Source: Yoonia sp. (lineage in GTDB: Bacteria > Pseudomonadota > Alphaproteobacteria > Rhodobacterales > Rhodobacteraceae). Taken from it: a stretch of 10,168 bases of DNA. Positions 1 through 6,817 of this stretch are shown piece by piece (the stretch's first letter is position 1; each line of letters starts with the position of its first letter). Made by a program: the position numbers and the translations under genes. The stretch spans positions 1-10,168 of the forward strand of contig JAHDGO010000041.1 in NCBI GenBank assembly GCA_020627605.1, read 5' to 3'. The notes under the pieces were generated by a model. It did not search any database. It was not told the origin of the DNA and saw only the letters and a list, made by a program, of their open reading frames with translations.

Positions 1-360
1 GCCACCCTCTTGTCCTGGATCGATGATGATGACCAACCACAGGCCCTCAGCTCTGATGCGCTGAACGCCTATCTGGCGGATGCGGCCGGGGTCGATGGGG
101 TTACTGCCAAGACCTTTCGCACATGGGCCGGAACCTGCGCGGCCTTCGAGGTCGCTGAACAGGGGCAGGCCAGCATCAAGGACATGGCCGAGGCTGCGGC
201 AGCAGCCCTGCACAACACCCCGACGATCGCGCGCAACAGCTATATCCATCCCGCTGTCATAGAACTCGCAAATACCAAAGCCTCTGACTTTGCCCCCGCC
301 ACGCGACACGGGTTGCGGGTCAGCGAACAGCGGCTCTTGGGTTTTCTCGAACGGGAATAG
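1..360 (+). CDS. DNA topoisomerase IB, C-terminal part (5' truncated by window edge)
   Basis: This is the C-terminal end of a bacterial type IB (eukaryotic-like) DNA topoisomerase, which relaxes supercoils by nicking one strand through a 3'-phosphotyrosyl intermediate. The frame is open from base 1, so the gene begins outside the window; the TTG at base 10 is an internal Leu codon, not a start. Seen here are the FRTWAG motif (Arg codon at 118), which corresponds to a conserved catalytic-core arginine of the family, and NTPTIARNSYIHP, whose Tyr (codon 241-243) is the expected nucleophile. The stop is TAG at 358-360. The frame is intact and ends a normal distance after the catalytic Tyr, so nothing suggests decay. 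The next gene on the same strand starts 56 bp downstream. The family call is firm; the cellular role of bacterial TopIB is generally accessory to TopA and gyrase. Confidence 0.9.
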   Translation, partial: ATLLSWIDDDDQPQALSSDALNAYLADAAGVDGVTAKTFRTWAGTCAAFEVAEQGQASIKDMAEAAAAALHNTPTIARNSYIHPAVIELANTKASDFAPATRHGLRVSEQRLLGFLERE

Positions 361-402
361 GCGCAACCTTTTGTCAGGCGGGGCGTTGTCTGCTGAATGA
401 CC

Positions 403-410
403 AAAGGAAA
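403..410 (+). promoter_or_regulatory. Ribosome binding site that decides the TTG start of the MATE gene
   Basis: AAAGGAAA lies just upstream of TTG 417, with the GGA core 8 bases before it. The nearby ATG at 397 is in another frame and stops after 13 codons. The first in-frame ATG (481) is 21 codons inside the conserved N-terminal part, so TTG is the best supported start. Confidence 0.65.
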
Positions 411-416
411 TCCCCA

Positions 417-1775
417 TTGTCCGACTCGCGCGACCTGACGTCCGGCCCGACGTGGCAGAAGCTGTTGCAACTGGCAGGGCCGATGATCTTCGGGATCATC
501 GCGGTGATCTCTGTCTCGCTGATCGATACCTATTATGTCGGGCAACTGGGTACGCAGCAGCTGACCGCGCTGTCCTTCACCTTTCCCGTGACGCTGACCG
601 TATCCAGTCTGGCCATCGGTCTTGGCGCTGGCGCGTCGTCGGTGGTGTCGCGGGCCGTTGGCGCGGCAGAGGATGACGACGCCAAGCGCCTTGCCACGGA
701 TAGTCTTGTCCTCGCCTTCATCATGGTCATGGCAGTGGCGATTGCCGGATTCTTCGCGATTGACCCGCTGTTTTCCTTGCTTGGTGCCAGCGGTGAAACG
801 CTTGCGATGATTGGTGAGTACATGCGCATCTGGTTTCTGGCGATCCCGCTTTTGGTGGTGCCCATTGTGGCCAATGCGATCGTGCGCGCCATCGGCGATG
901 CCTTCTGGCCAAGTGTGGTCATGATCTGCTCGGCGCTTACCAATATCGCGATTACGCCGGTCTTTATCTTTGGCTGGGGCCCGGTGCCGGGATACGGGAT
1001 TGCAGGGGCTGCCATGGGCACATTGATCGCCTGGCTGGTCACCGTTGTCGGGGCCTTCGCCCTTGTGGGGTGGCGCGAAAAGATGATCATCTTTGCACTG
1101 CCCCCCATCAAGACGCTCTTCGGATCATGGTTGCGGGTGCTCGCCGTCGGCGTGCCAGCCTCAATCGGCAATGCGGTCAACCCGCTGGGCATCGCAGTGG
1201 TGACATCCATCCTTGCGGCATTCAATGAGGTCATCGTCGCAGGCTTTGGCGTTGCGACACGGGTCGAGTCGCTGGCCGTGATCCCCATGCTTGCCCTGTC
1301 GTCGGCTATTGGCCCCTTCACCGGACAGAATTGGGGGGCCGGTAAATGCGGACGTGTGCTGGAGGCGCTGAAAGTCAGCTATATGGTTTGTGCAGGCTGG
1401 GCTGTCGTCCTGGCCCTGTTTTTCTGGGTCGCGGCAGAGCCGATCATCGGGGTCTTTTCACAGGAAACCGCCGTAATTGATGCCGCAAGCACGTATCTGA
1501 CCATCGTCCCGATCAGCCTGTGGGGTTACGGCGTGGTGATCATCACCGCCGGGGCGTTCAACGCCATCGGGCGGTCACACTATGGTCTGGGGCTCTATCT
1601 GATCAGGACGGCGGTGCTTTACGTGCCACTGTCCTATGCCGCCTCGCTTATGGCGGGATCTGATGCCGTGATTTACGGCATCGCCATCGCCAACGGGCTG
1701 GCCGGGTGTGCTGTCGCGGGCTTTGCCTTCTACTGGCTGGGCCAGCACACAAATGCGCAGACGCAGGCAGCCTAG
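417..1775 (+). CDS. MATE family efflux transporter
   Basis: This is a 452-residue inner-membrane multidrug and toxin extrusion (MATE) transporter, predicted to export cationic or amphiphilic compounds in exchange for Na+ or H+. The length is typical of the family (about 440-480). The translation is almost entirely hydrophobic helices, roughly 12, arranged as two related halves (about residues 20-225 and 245-440). The first half begins with LAGPMIFGIIAVISVSLIDT and a nearby LGTQQLTALSF, the usual MATE opening (a bundle helix followed by G-t-x-x-LaAls). The second half has the corresponding VPASIGNAVNPLGIAVVTS and the family-like GPFTGQNWGAG. The start is TTG at 417 with a good Shine-Dalgarno. 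It may be cotranscribed with the upstream topoisomerase gene (56-bp gap). No adjacent regulator is present, so the substrate cannot be inferred. The NorM/DinF/VcmN-type subfamily was not assigned. Confidence 0.92.
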   Translation: MSDSRDLTSGPTWQKLLQLAGPMIFGIIAVISVSLIDTYYVGQLGTQQLTALSFTFPVTLTVSSLAIGLGAGASSVVSRAVGAAEDDDAKRLATDSLVLAFIMVMAVAIAGFFAIDPLFSLLGASGETLAMIGEYMRIWFLAIPLLVVPIVANAIVRAIGDAFWPSVVMICSALTNIAITPVFIFGWGPVPGYGIAGAAMGTLIAWLVTVVGAFALVGWREKMIIFALPPIKTLFGSWLRVLAVGVPASIGNAVNPLGIAVVTSILAAFNEVIVAGFGVATRVESLAVIPMLALSSAIGPFTGQNWGAGKCGRVLEALKVSYMVCAGWAVVLALFFWVAAEPIIGVFSQETAVIDAASTYLTIVPISLWGYGVVIITAGAFNAIGRSHYGLGLYLIRTAVLYVPLSYAASLMAGSDAVIYGIAIANGLAGCAVAGFAFYWLGQHTNAQTQAA

Positions 1776-1854
1776 GCGGGAACTTTTCCAGAAATCAGGG
1801 GTTTATCTGTCAAATCGCGGCTGCAAGACGCCGCCAGAAATGATGGAGAACAAC

Positions 1855-2064
1855 ATGTCTGTGGAAATCAAAGGCATCTGGTACAACCCCGCCACCTCTG
1901 CTTTCGAAGGGCGGATCGATATCCGGCGCGGCGGCACATCCTTCCGTTATCCCTGCGCCGTCGAAGGGCCGATGGACATGTCCCCGGTCGAGGTGCGCCA
2001 GCGCATGACTCAGCAGGCCCGCCGCATGTCAGATACACCACCCAGCGTGTTTTCACGCACCTGA
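1855..2064 (+). CDS. Small conserved-looking protein of unknown function (69 aa)
   Basis: This is a 69-residue protein whose family I do not recognise. The start ATG at 1855 has GGAG at 1845-1848, 6 bases upstream; an in-frame open stretch extends further 5' but has no comparable ribosome site. The sequence opens with MSVEIKGIWYNPATSAFEGR, followed by IDIRRGGTSFRYPC and a C-terminal half rich in Arg and Met (VEVRQRMTQQARRMS). The first half suggests a small beta-sheet with alternating hydrophobic residues; the second half suggests one amphipathic helix. There is no signal peptide or membrane segment, so it is probably cytosolic. The coding character is convincing: good RBS, structured composition, GC-rich third positions. 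It sits 79 bp after the MATE gene on the same strand and could share its transcript; a strong hairpin follows 117 bp downstream. Proteins that look like this occur as hypotheticals in Rhodobacterales, from memory and not checked. Confidence 0.75.
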   Translation: MSVEIKGIWYNPATSAFEGRIDIRRGGTSFRYPCAVEGPMDMSPVEVRQRMTQQARRMSDTPPSVFSRT

Positions 2065-2180
2065 TCCTACGCGGGCCCTTGCATGGTTTTGCCTGCAGAT
2101 CGCGGCCGAATCACATCACCAATATTCACATGAGCCGAGCAACCAACCTGGCAGGATGAACACTGCATAAACAACTCTGT

Positions 2181-2213
2181 AAGGCCCCGTGCACATACGT
2201 CGCGCGGGGCCTT
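2181..2213 (+). terminator. Strong GC hairpin, probable transcription terminator
   Basis: AAGGCCCCG (2181-2189) and CGGGGCCTT (2205-2213) are perfect inverted repeats. The stem can extend inward by a G-U pair and two further pairs, leaving a 9-base loop (2193-2201). The downstream run AACTTTG is only weakly U-rich, so an intrinsic terminator is probable but not textbook. It would end transcription from the 1855-2064 gene (or an unannotated short RNA) before the RTX gene's own promoter region. The near-symmetry means it could also act on the opposite strand, where the stem is followed by ACAGAG and no T-run. Confidence 0.6.
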
Positions 2214-2267
2214 AACTTTGTCGCGAAATTGCAGCGATTATTGGCTGTTGTTGCCCAAAACAAGACG

Positions 2268-2323
2268 ATTGGACGAACATCTTTGACATGCGATCCAAAA
2301 AATTGGACGTATGGTAACATGCG
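2268..2323 (+). repeat. Imperfect tandem direct repeat upstream of the RTX/Hint gene
   Basis: ATTGGACG occurs at 2268-2275 and 2302-2309 (34 bp apart). Each copy is followed by ACATGCG, at 2286-2292 and 2317-2323 (31 bp apart), and then by A/C-T-type sequence. The two units are therefore related as ATTGGACG - 8 to 10 bases - ACATGCG. The phasing of about three helical turns and the position 65-120 bp upstream of the start codon suit a binding site for a dimeric regulator. The repeat is seen directly; the regulatory role is inference. Confidence 0.5.
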
Positions 2324-2330
2324 CTATACG
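2303..2330 (+). promoter_or_regulatory. Candidate sigma-70-type promoter for the RTX/Hint gene
   Basis: TTGGAC (2303-2308) and TATACG (2325-2330) are separated by 16 bases, a plausible -35/-10 pair. It overlaps the second unit of the tandem repeat. A canonical TTGACA also lies at 2283-2288 but has no convincing -10 at normal spacing. The predicted leader of about 50 bases would contain a small hairpin, GCGCT-AAAC-AGCGC (2350-2363), then the purine-rich ribosome site GGAAGAGAG (2373-2381) before ATG 2388. In the rest of the 323-bp intergenic region (2065-2387) I see only the hairpin at 2181-2213 and this repeat; no gene. Confidence 0.35.
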
Positions 2331-2387
2331 CCGCTGGCTTAACGTGTTGGCGCTAAACAGCGCGGGACGGACGGAAGAGAGATGTAA

Positions 2388-5309
2388 ATGCCGATCAGAT
2401 CATTCACCGGTTATTTGAACGCGGACCTCTTCGGCACGGAATCGCCAAGCGGGACATTTGACACATCCGCCACCGCTTCGATCCAGATTTTCATCTCTGA
2501 CAACGACCTTGTCGTCGAAGGTGACAGCGATGCAGGTTCAACCAATACAGAAACCTCGCAGGACCCCGAGGCCGATCAGTTCGTCTATATCAAGGATGAC
2601 GCCGGGACTGTGATTCTGGATGGCAACGCCTTCTATCTGGAATCTACCTTTACCTTCACCATTGGTGGCACAACCTACACGGGCTACCATTTTGAGGATG
2701 AGGCCACCGGCCTCGATTTCACAATCCTGCCGCCGGACCTGCCCGCTGGCACGGCGACGGTGACCTCTCTCAACTTCACCCCCACACCGGACGAGGTGCC
2801 TTACGACAACCTAGGCTCTGGTGATGAACAGCTGGATGAGACATCGTTCCCGTCGCTGTCACTGGCTGCGGCTGACGAAATCATCACCGGCGACGGGGAT
2901 GACACGATTTCATCGGGTGGCGGCAGTGACCGGATCTTTTCCGGTGATGGCGCAGACACGATCATCTCTGGCGATGGCAACGACACCATCTTTTCCGGTG
3001 ACGGGGATGACGACATCACCGCCGGTGCGGGCAATGACACGATCCGTGCTGGCGACGGCAATGATACCATCGATTCCGGCACATTTGGTGACGTGGTCTT
3101 TGGCGGTGCTGGCGACGACACCATCACATCCGGCACGGGTAGTGATAACGTCTATGGCGGCGAAGGTGCAGACACCATCGATTCAGGCCTCCAAAACGAT
3201 TTTGTCGATGGTGGCGATGGCGATGACGTCATTGATGCTGGCGATGGTGACGATACCGTGGTCGGCGGCGATGGCGACGATACGCTGAACGGCGATGCCG
3301 GGGCCGACACCATCTATGGCGGTGCTGGCAACGACGATATCACCGGCGGTGATGGTGCAGACATCATCTATGGCGATTCCTCGATCGGAACCACAAATTT
3401 TTCCGAGATCGCGGACCCCTCCGGCGACGGCACGTTGATAGACAACGGCGAAGATATCAGCGGCGGGGTCACGGCGACTGGTCCGCTAGATGTCAATTTC
3501 AGCTTTGCTGACGATGGCAACGCGAACGGCTTCACCTACGCCACCGGGAGCCAATACCTTGATGGGCTTCGGGGAGAACGCAATTCATTCGTTCTGCGCG
3601 GCGTAGGTGCCGGTGACACATCAACAACGACTGTCACATTCAACGAAAGCGGCACAACCACCCTGACCGAAGCGACAGACGTCGCGTTTCGGATCAATGA
3701 TATTGACGATTCAACGTGGCGTGACCAGGTTACAATCCGCGCCTTCGACGCGGATGGCAATCCGGTTGAGGTAACGCTGACGGGTGGGGCCAACATGGCC
3801 CTAAGCGACACTGACGGCGTGGCCGGAAACGACAGAGCAACCGCCATCGACGGAACCGGAAACGTCGGGCAAACTAGCCCCGCCGGATCGCTGCTGGTCG
3901 AGATCGCTGGCCCGGTCGCAACGATCGAGATTGACTATGACAACCTCGAAACAGTCGGCCAGCTCGTTTATGTCACCGAATTTGACTACGTTGTGCCGCC
4001 AGAGGACGATGGCACCGGCAACGATGACGTCATTGATGGCGGCGACGGGGCCGACACGATCTTTGGCGAACTTGGCGGAGATACAATCACCGGCGGCGCT
4101 GGCGATGATAGCATTGACGGCGGTGTCGGCGACGATGACATCTCTGGCGGCGACGACAATGATACGCTGGATGGTGGCGAGGGTACTGACATCGTGTCTG
4201 GCGATGCAGGCGACGACACCATCGTCATCAGCGCGGGCGCAGACACCATTGATGGCGGCACCGGCGCAGACACCTATGACGCGCAGAACGGCACGTCCAT
4301 CGGCGGTGAGACGATTACTGTTGTTGTGGACGAAGACGGCAACGGCACCGTCGCCAAAACCAACGATGGCACCACTGACACGATCACCAGCATCGAAACC
4401 ATCATCGCAGATGAGGCACCGGGCGAAGCTGATGAGATCACGCTGACACAGGCGGGCGTGCTTGTGGGCGAGGTCAGCGGGATTGATGATCTCGCCGTCG
4501 GTCTGTTCTTTCCCAAGGATGGCAGCGGCCCCATCGCCTTTGGCGGTGCGGGCGAACCGACGTTCAGCGAACTTCTTGCCGGGACAGGGGTCGCTGGTCT
4601 GGGGCCGGCGGGCACCTATCAGATCACCAGCGGCGATGAGAGCGGGACCGTCGGCAATATCGCCTTCGAGAACTTTGAGACGATCAACTTTGACGTTGTC
4701 TGTTTTGCCAGTGGCACGCGGATCATGACAGACGCGGGCCCGCGCCCGGTTGAGGATCTTGCCCCCGGCGATCAGGTCGTGACCCGCGATCGTGGCCTGC
4801 AGACGATCCGTTGGGTCGGCGACAAGGTTGTCGCGGCGCAGGCGCTGTCAGCCAAGCCGCAACTGCGCCCGATCCGCATCAAGGCCGGTGCGCTGGGATC
4901 AGGGGTGCCTGCGACCGATCTTGTCGTCTCGCCCCAGCATCGCATCCTGCTGCGGTCAAAGATCGCCGTGCGCATGTTCGACACAGATGAGATTCTGGTG
5001 GCCGCCAAGCATCTGGTCGGGCTTGCAGGCGTCTCTGTCGCAGAGGATCTGCCGCAGGTCCGCTATCACCACATCATGTGCGATCAGCACGAGATTATCA
5101 CCGCTGACGGTGCCTGGGCGGAAACCCTTCACACCGGGCCAGAGGCGGTCAAGGCGTTGGGGCCGGACGCCATGCGCGAGATCACAGCAATCTTTGGCGC
5201 ATTGCCGCAGGCAGATGCGCCGCTGGCGCGGATCACACCCAAAGGCCGCCGCGTGCGTCAGATGATGGCACGCCATACCAAGAACGCGCGCGCGCTTTAC
5301 GCAAGCTGA
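2388..5309 (+). CDS. RTX calcium-binding protein with C-terminal Hint (hedgehog/intein-type) domain
   Basis: This is a 973-residue, Asp/Gly-rich protein expected to be exported by a type I system and to fold on Ca2+. In order: residues 1-160, a beta-rich acidic domain I do not recognise; about 163-331, the first array of GGxGxDxI/L nonapeptides (hemolysin-type repeats); about 365-537, a non-repeat beta-rich insert; about 542-632, a second RTX array; about 633-770, an acidic linker; 771-905, a Hint_2-like domain; then a basic tail ending RALYAS. Hint features: CFASGTRI at 772 (predicted nucleophile Cys772), RPVEDLAPGD, the block-B-like SPQH ending at His851, and MCDQHE (Cys898, His901). Cys772 and Cys898 are the only cysteines in the whole protein. 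No Sec signal peptide is visible. No type I secretion ABC/MFP genes lie in the window. By analogy with Hint domains it may cleave itself before Cys772; that is inference. The substrate or target is unknown: adhesin, S-layer or matrix protein, or effector are all possible. Confidence 0.88.
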   Translation: MPIRSFTGYLNADLFGTESPSGTFDTSATASIQIFISDNDLVVEGDSDAGSTNTETSQDPEADQFVYIKDDAGTVILDGNAFYLESTFTFTIGGTTYTGYHFEDEATGLDFTILPPDLPAGTATVTSLNFTPTPDEVPYDNLGSGDEQLDETSFPSLSLAAADEIITGDGDDTISSGGGSDRIFSGDGADTIISGDGNDTIFSGDGDDDITAGAGNDTIRAGDGNDTIDSGTFGDVVFGGAGDDTITSGTGSDNVYGGEGADTIDSGLQNDFVDGGDGDDVIDAGDGDDTVVGGDGDDTLNGDAGADTIYGGAGNDDITGGDGADIIYGDSSIGTTNFSEIADPSGDGTLIDNGEDISGGVTATGPLDVNFSFADDGNANGFTYATGSQYLDGLRGERNSFVLRGVGAGDTSTTTVTFNESGTTTLTEATDVAFRINDIDDSTWRDQVTIRAFDADGNPVEVTLTGGANMALSDTDGVAGNDRATAIDGTGNVGQTSPAGSLLVEIAGPVATIEIDYDNLETVGQLVYVTEFDYVVPPEDDGTGNDDVIDGGDGADTIFGELGGDTITGGAGDDSIDGGVGDDDISGGDDNDTLDGGEGTDIVSGDAGDDTIVISAGADTIDGGTGADTYDAQNGTSIGGETITVVVDEDGNGTVAKTNDGTTDTITSIETIIADEAPGEADEITLTQAGVLVGEVSGIDDLAVGLFFPKDGSGPIAFGGAGEPTFSELLAGTGVAGLGPAGTYQITSGDESGTVGNIAFENFETINFDVVCFASGTRIMTDAGPRPVEDLAPGDQVVTRDRGLQTIRWVGDKVVAAQALSAKPQLRPIRIKAGALGSGVPATDLVVSPQHRILLRSKIAVRMFDTDEILVAAKHLVGLAGVSVAEDLPQVRYHHIMCDQHEIITADGAWAETLHTGPEAVKALGPDAMREITAIFGALPQADAPLARITPKGRRVRQMMARHTKNARALYAS

Positions 5310-5498
5310 TGGCGCGCCCGTCACGGCATCGCACAGCAGAACCTTGTCCTGCAGGCTGCTGATCAACCGCACCTGTCCGCTTGCGAAACGGTGTCCGGCG
5401 GCGGGGCCGGGCGATTGCAGGCTTCCCCGCCAATCCACAATTGACTATCACCTAAGGCCGAAGCCACCGCGACGCGGGGCCACAGGACAGGAGCATCC

Positions 5499-6326
5499 AT
5501 GCCAGCCAAATATTTCGCGCCCACCGGCGGACACCCTGGCCAGGATCAGCTGTTGACCGACAGGGCCGTCTTTACCGAAAGCTATGCGGTCATCCCCAGA
5601 GGTACGATGCGCGATATCGTGACCAGTTCCCTGCCGTTCTGGGACAAAACCCGCCTCTGGGTGCTGGCCCGCCCCCTTAGCGGATTTGCAGAGACATTTT
5701 CGCAATACATCATGGAGGTCGCACCGGGCGGTGGTTCAGACCGGCCAGAGACCGAGGCCGGGGTTGAGGCCGTGCTATTTGTCGTCGCTGGCGCGGCCGC
5801 GCTGACGGTCGATGGCACAACGCATGTCATGACCCCCGGCGGCTATGCCTATCTGCCCCCTGACGCTGTGTGGACCCTGCATAACAAGGGTCAGAACACA
5901 CTCAGCTTTCATTGGATCCGCAAGGCCTATGTGCCGGTTGACGGGATGGATGCGCCCGACCTGATCATCACCAACGAACAAGAGGTCGCCCCAACCGAAA
6001 TGCCCGGCACCGATGGCAAATGGGCCACCACCCGCTTTGCCGCGCCAGACGATCTGCGCCACGATATGCATGTGAACATCGTCACCTTTGCCCCCGGCGC
6101 GGTAATCCCCTTTCTGGAAACCCATGTGATGGAGCACGGGCTTTACGTGCTGGAAGGCAAGGCGGTCTACCGGCTGAACACCGACTGGGTAGAGGTCGAG
6201 GCCGGCGATTTCATGTGGTTGCGCGCCTTCTGCCCGCAGGCCTGCTATGCCGGTGGGCCGGGCAACTTTCGCTATCTGCTGTATAAGGACGTCAACCGGC
6301 ACATGCGGTTGTCACCGGGGCCTTAG
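5499..6326 (+). CDS. allE: (S)-ureidoglycine aminohydrolase
   Basis: This 275-residue bicupin (E. coli AllE/YlbA is about 261) hydrolyses (S)-ureidoglycine to (S)-ureidoglycolate and ammonia in allantoin breakdown. It is cytosolic and Mn2+-dependent in characterised relatives. The N-terminal cupin (about 60-140) contains the EAVLFVVAGAAALTVDG stretch. The C-terminal cupin carries the metal site: E207, H209 and H213 in ETHVMEHG, with Q247 in FCPQACYAGG, matching the Glu-His-His-Gln ligand set of the family. The segment LYVLEGKAVYRLN then WVEVEAGDFMW is also characteristic. The start ATG 5499 has AGGAG at 5489-5493, 5 bases upstream. The gene runs toward allA, which encodes the next enzyme in the pathway; their stop codons are 2 bp apart. 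In the 189 bp before it I find no convincing promoter, although TTGACT occurs at 5441-5446. Confidence 0.93.
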   Translation: MPAKYFAPTGGHPGQDQLLTDRAVFTESYAVIPRGTMRDIVTSSLPFWDKTRLWVLARPLSGFAETFSQYIMEVAPGGGSDRPETEAGVEAVLFVVAGAAALTVDGTTHVMTPGGYAYLPPDAVWTLHNKGQNTLSFHWIRKAYVPVDGMDAPDLIITNEQEVAPTEMPGTDGKWATTRFAAPDDLRHDMHVNIVTFAPGAVIPFLETHVMEHGLYVLEGKAVYRLNTDWVEVEAGDFMWLRAFCPQACYAGGPGNFRYLLYKDVNRHMRLSPGP

Positions 6327-6328
6327 CC

Positions 6329-6817
6329 CTATTGCTGCGCCACGATCCGGTAAGGCGCATCAAACCAGTGTTCCTGCAAATTCGGCCCGTCCCCGATCCG
6401 GTCGATCACCGCAAAGAGCCCTGGTGCATGCAGCGGCGTCAGCACCCCGTGCCATGTGCCACGCGCAAAATTGATTCCTTGCCCGGCTGTCGTCAGAAAC
6501 GCCTGCGGTCTGCCGGGCACACCGCCCGCATCTGGGGCCACAACAACGACAAAGGGATCAAGGCTCATCGGCAGAAACGCCTGACTGCCGTCGGGATGAC
6601 GTTCGACCATGTCCAGCGTCAGCGGCAGGGTGCGTGGCTCTGCCTTGAACAGGCTGATCCCGGCGCGGCCATCTACAATGTCGATTTCGGCCAGGTCATG
6701 ATAGCGCTCGCAAAGCCCCTGATTGATGATCTTGTCAGGCTTGCCAGCCACCTCCAGCACTTGCCCGAAGGGGGCGAATGCAGCGACCGTCAGCGGTATC
6801 AGTGTCACATCTTGCAT
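6329..6817 (-). CDS. allA: Ureidoglycolate lyase
   Basis: This 162-residue enzyme splits (S)-ureidoglycolate into glyoxylate and urea, the last step of the pathway encoded around it. Length and sequence fit the AllA family (E. coli AllA is 160 residues). Visible family landmarks are IINQGLCERYHDL near the N-terminal third, PLTLDMVERHPDGSQAFLPM, the FVVVVAPD strand, GQGINFARGTWHGVL with its conserved Trp-His, and FAVIDRIG near the end. I chose the ATG at 6817-6815 over an in-frame upstream codon at 6874, because it gives the family's normal N-terminus and because it overlaps the TGA of puuE-uraD by one base (TGATG). That arrangement indicates translational coupling in one minus-strand operon, with the lyase made together with the fused upstream enzyme. 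It is cytosolic. The urea released would need urease, which is not in the window. Confidence 0.93.
   Translation of the reverse strand: MQDVTLIPLTVAAFAPFGQVLEVAGKPDKIINQGLCERYHDLAEIDIVDGRAGISLFKAEPRTLPLTLDMVERHPDGSQAFLPMSLDPFVVVVAPDAGGVPGRPQAFLTTAGQGINFARGTWHGVLTPLHAPGLFAVIDRIGDGPNLQEHWFDAPYRIVAQQ

Noticed and set aside
533..1321. 262-residue minus-strand open frame opposite the MATE gene
   Set aside because: The plus strand encodes an unmistakable MATE transporter with membrane helices; the antisense product has no recognisable domain.
1817..1834. GCGGC...GCCGC hairpin between the MATE gene and the small gene, possible terminator
   Set aside because: Five-base stem with an 8-base loop and no T-run; too weak to separate the two genes into different transcripts.
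2130..2170. Two tiny overlapping plus-strand frames (9 and 4 codons) before the hairpin, considered as a leader peptide/attenuator
   Set aside because: No run of a single regulatory amino acid, no alternative hairpin that I can draw, and the downstream gene is over 200 bp away with its own promoter candidate.
2126..2320. 64-residue minus-strand open frame in the intergenic region
   Set aside because: No ribosome site, composition unlike the neighbouring genes, and it spans the hairpin and the candidate promoter.
2880..3380. Short periodic DNA repeats that could be read as a tandem-repeat or CRISPR-like array
   Set aside because: The 27-base period encodes the nonapeptide RTX repeat in frame and the units vary in sequence; there are no identical repeats with unique spacers.
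2801..4273. Long minus-strand and alternative-frame open stretches, Ser/Pro-rich, opposite the RTX arrays
   Set aside because: They mirror the repeated GGxGxD codons of the real gene; repetitive GC-rich sequence keeps all frames open, and none has a ribosome site or a recognisable product.
5399..5431. GGCGGGG...CCCCGCC inverted repeat after the RTX/Hint gene, possible terminator
   Set aside because: The arms are only 7 bp (5400-5406 and 5425-5431), the loop is 18 bases, and the sequence after it (AATCCAC) has no T-run.
5310..5440. Minus-strand reading containing RLISSLQDKVLLCDAVTGA, vaguely like an ornithine-cyclodeaminase segment, possibly a gene remnant
   Set aside because: The frame runs on into the antisense of the RTX/Hint gene without a stop, has no ribosome site, and the resemblance covers only about 15 residues. 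High GC keeps many frames open here.
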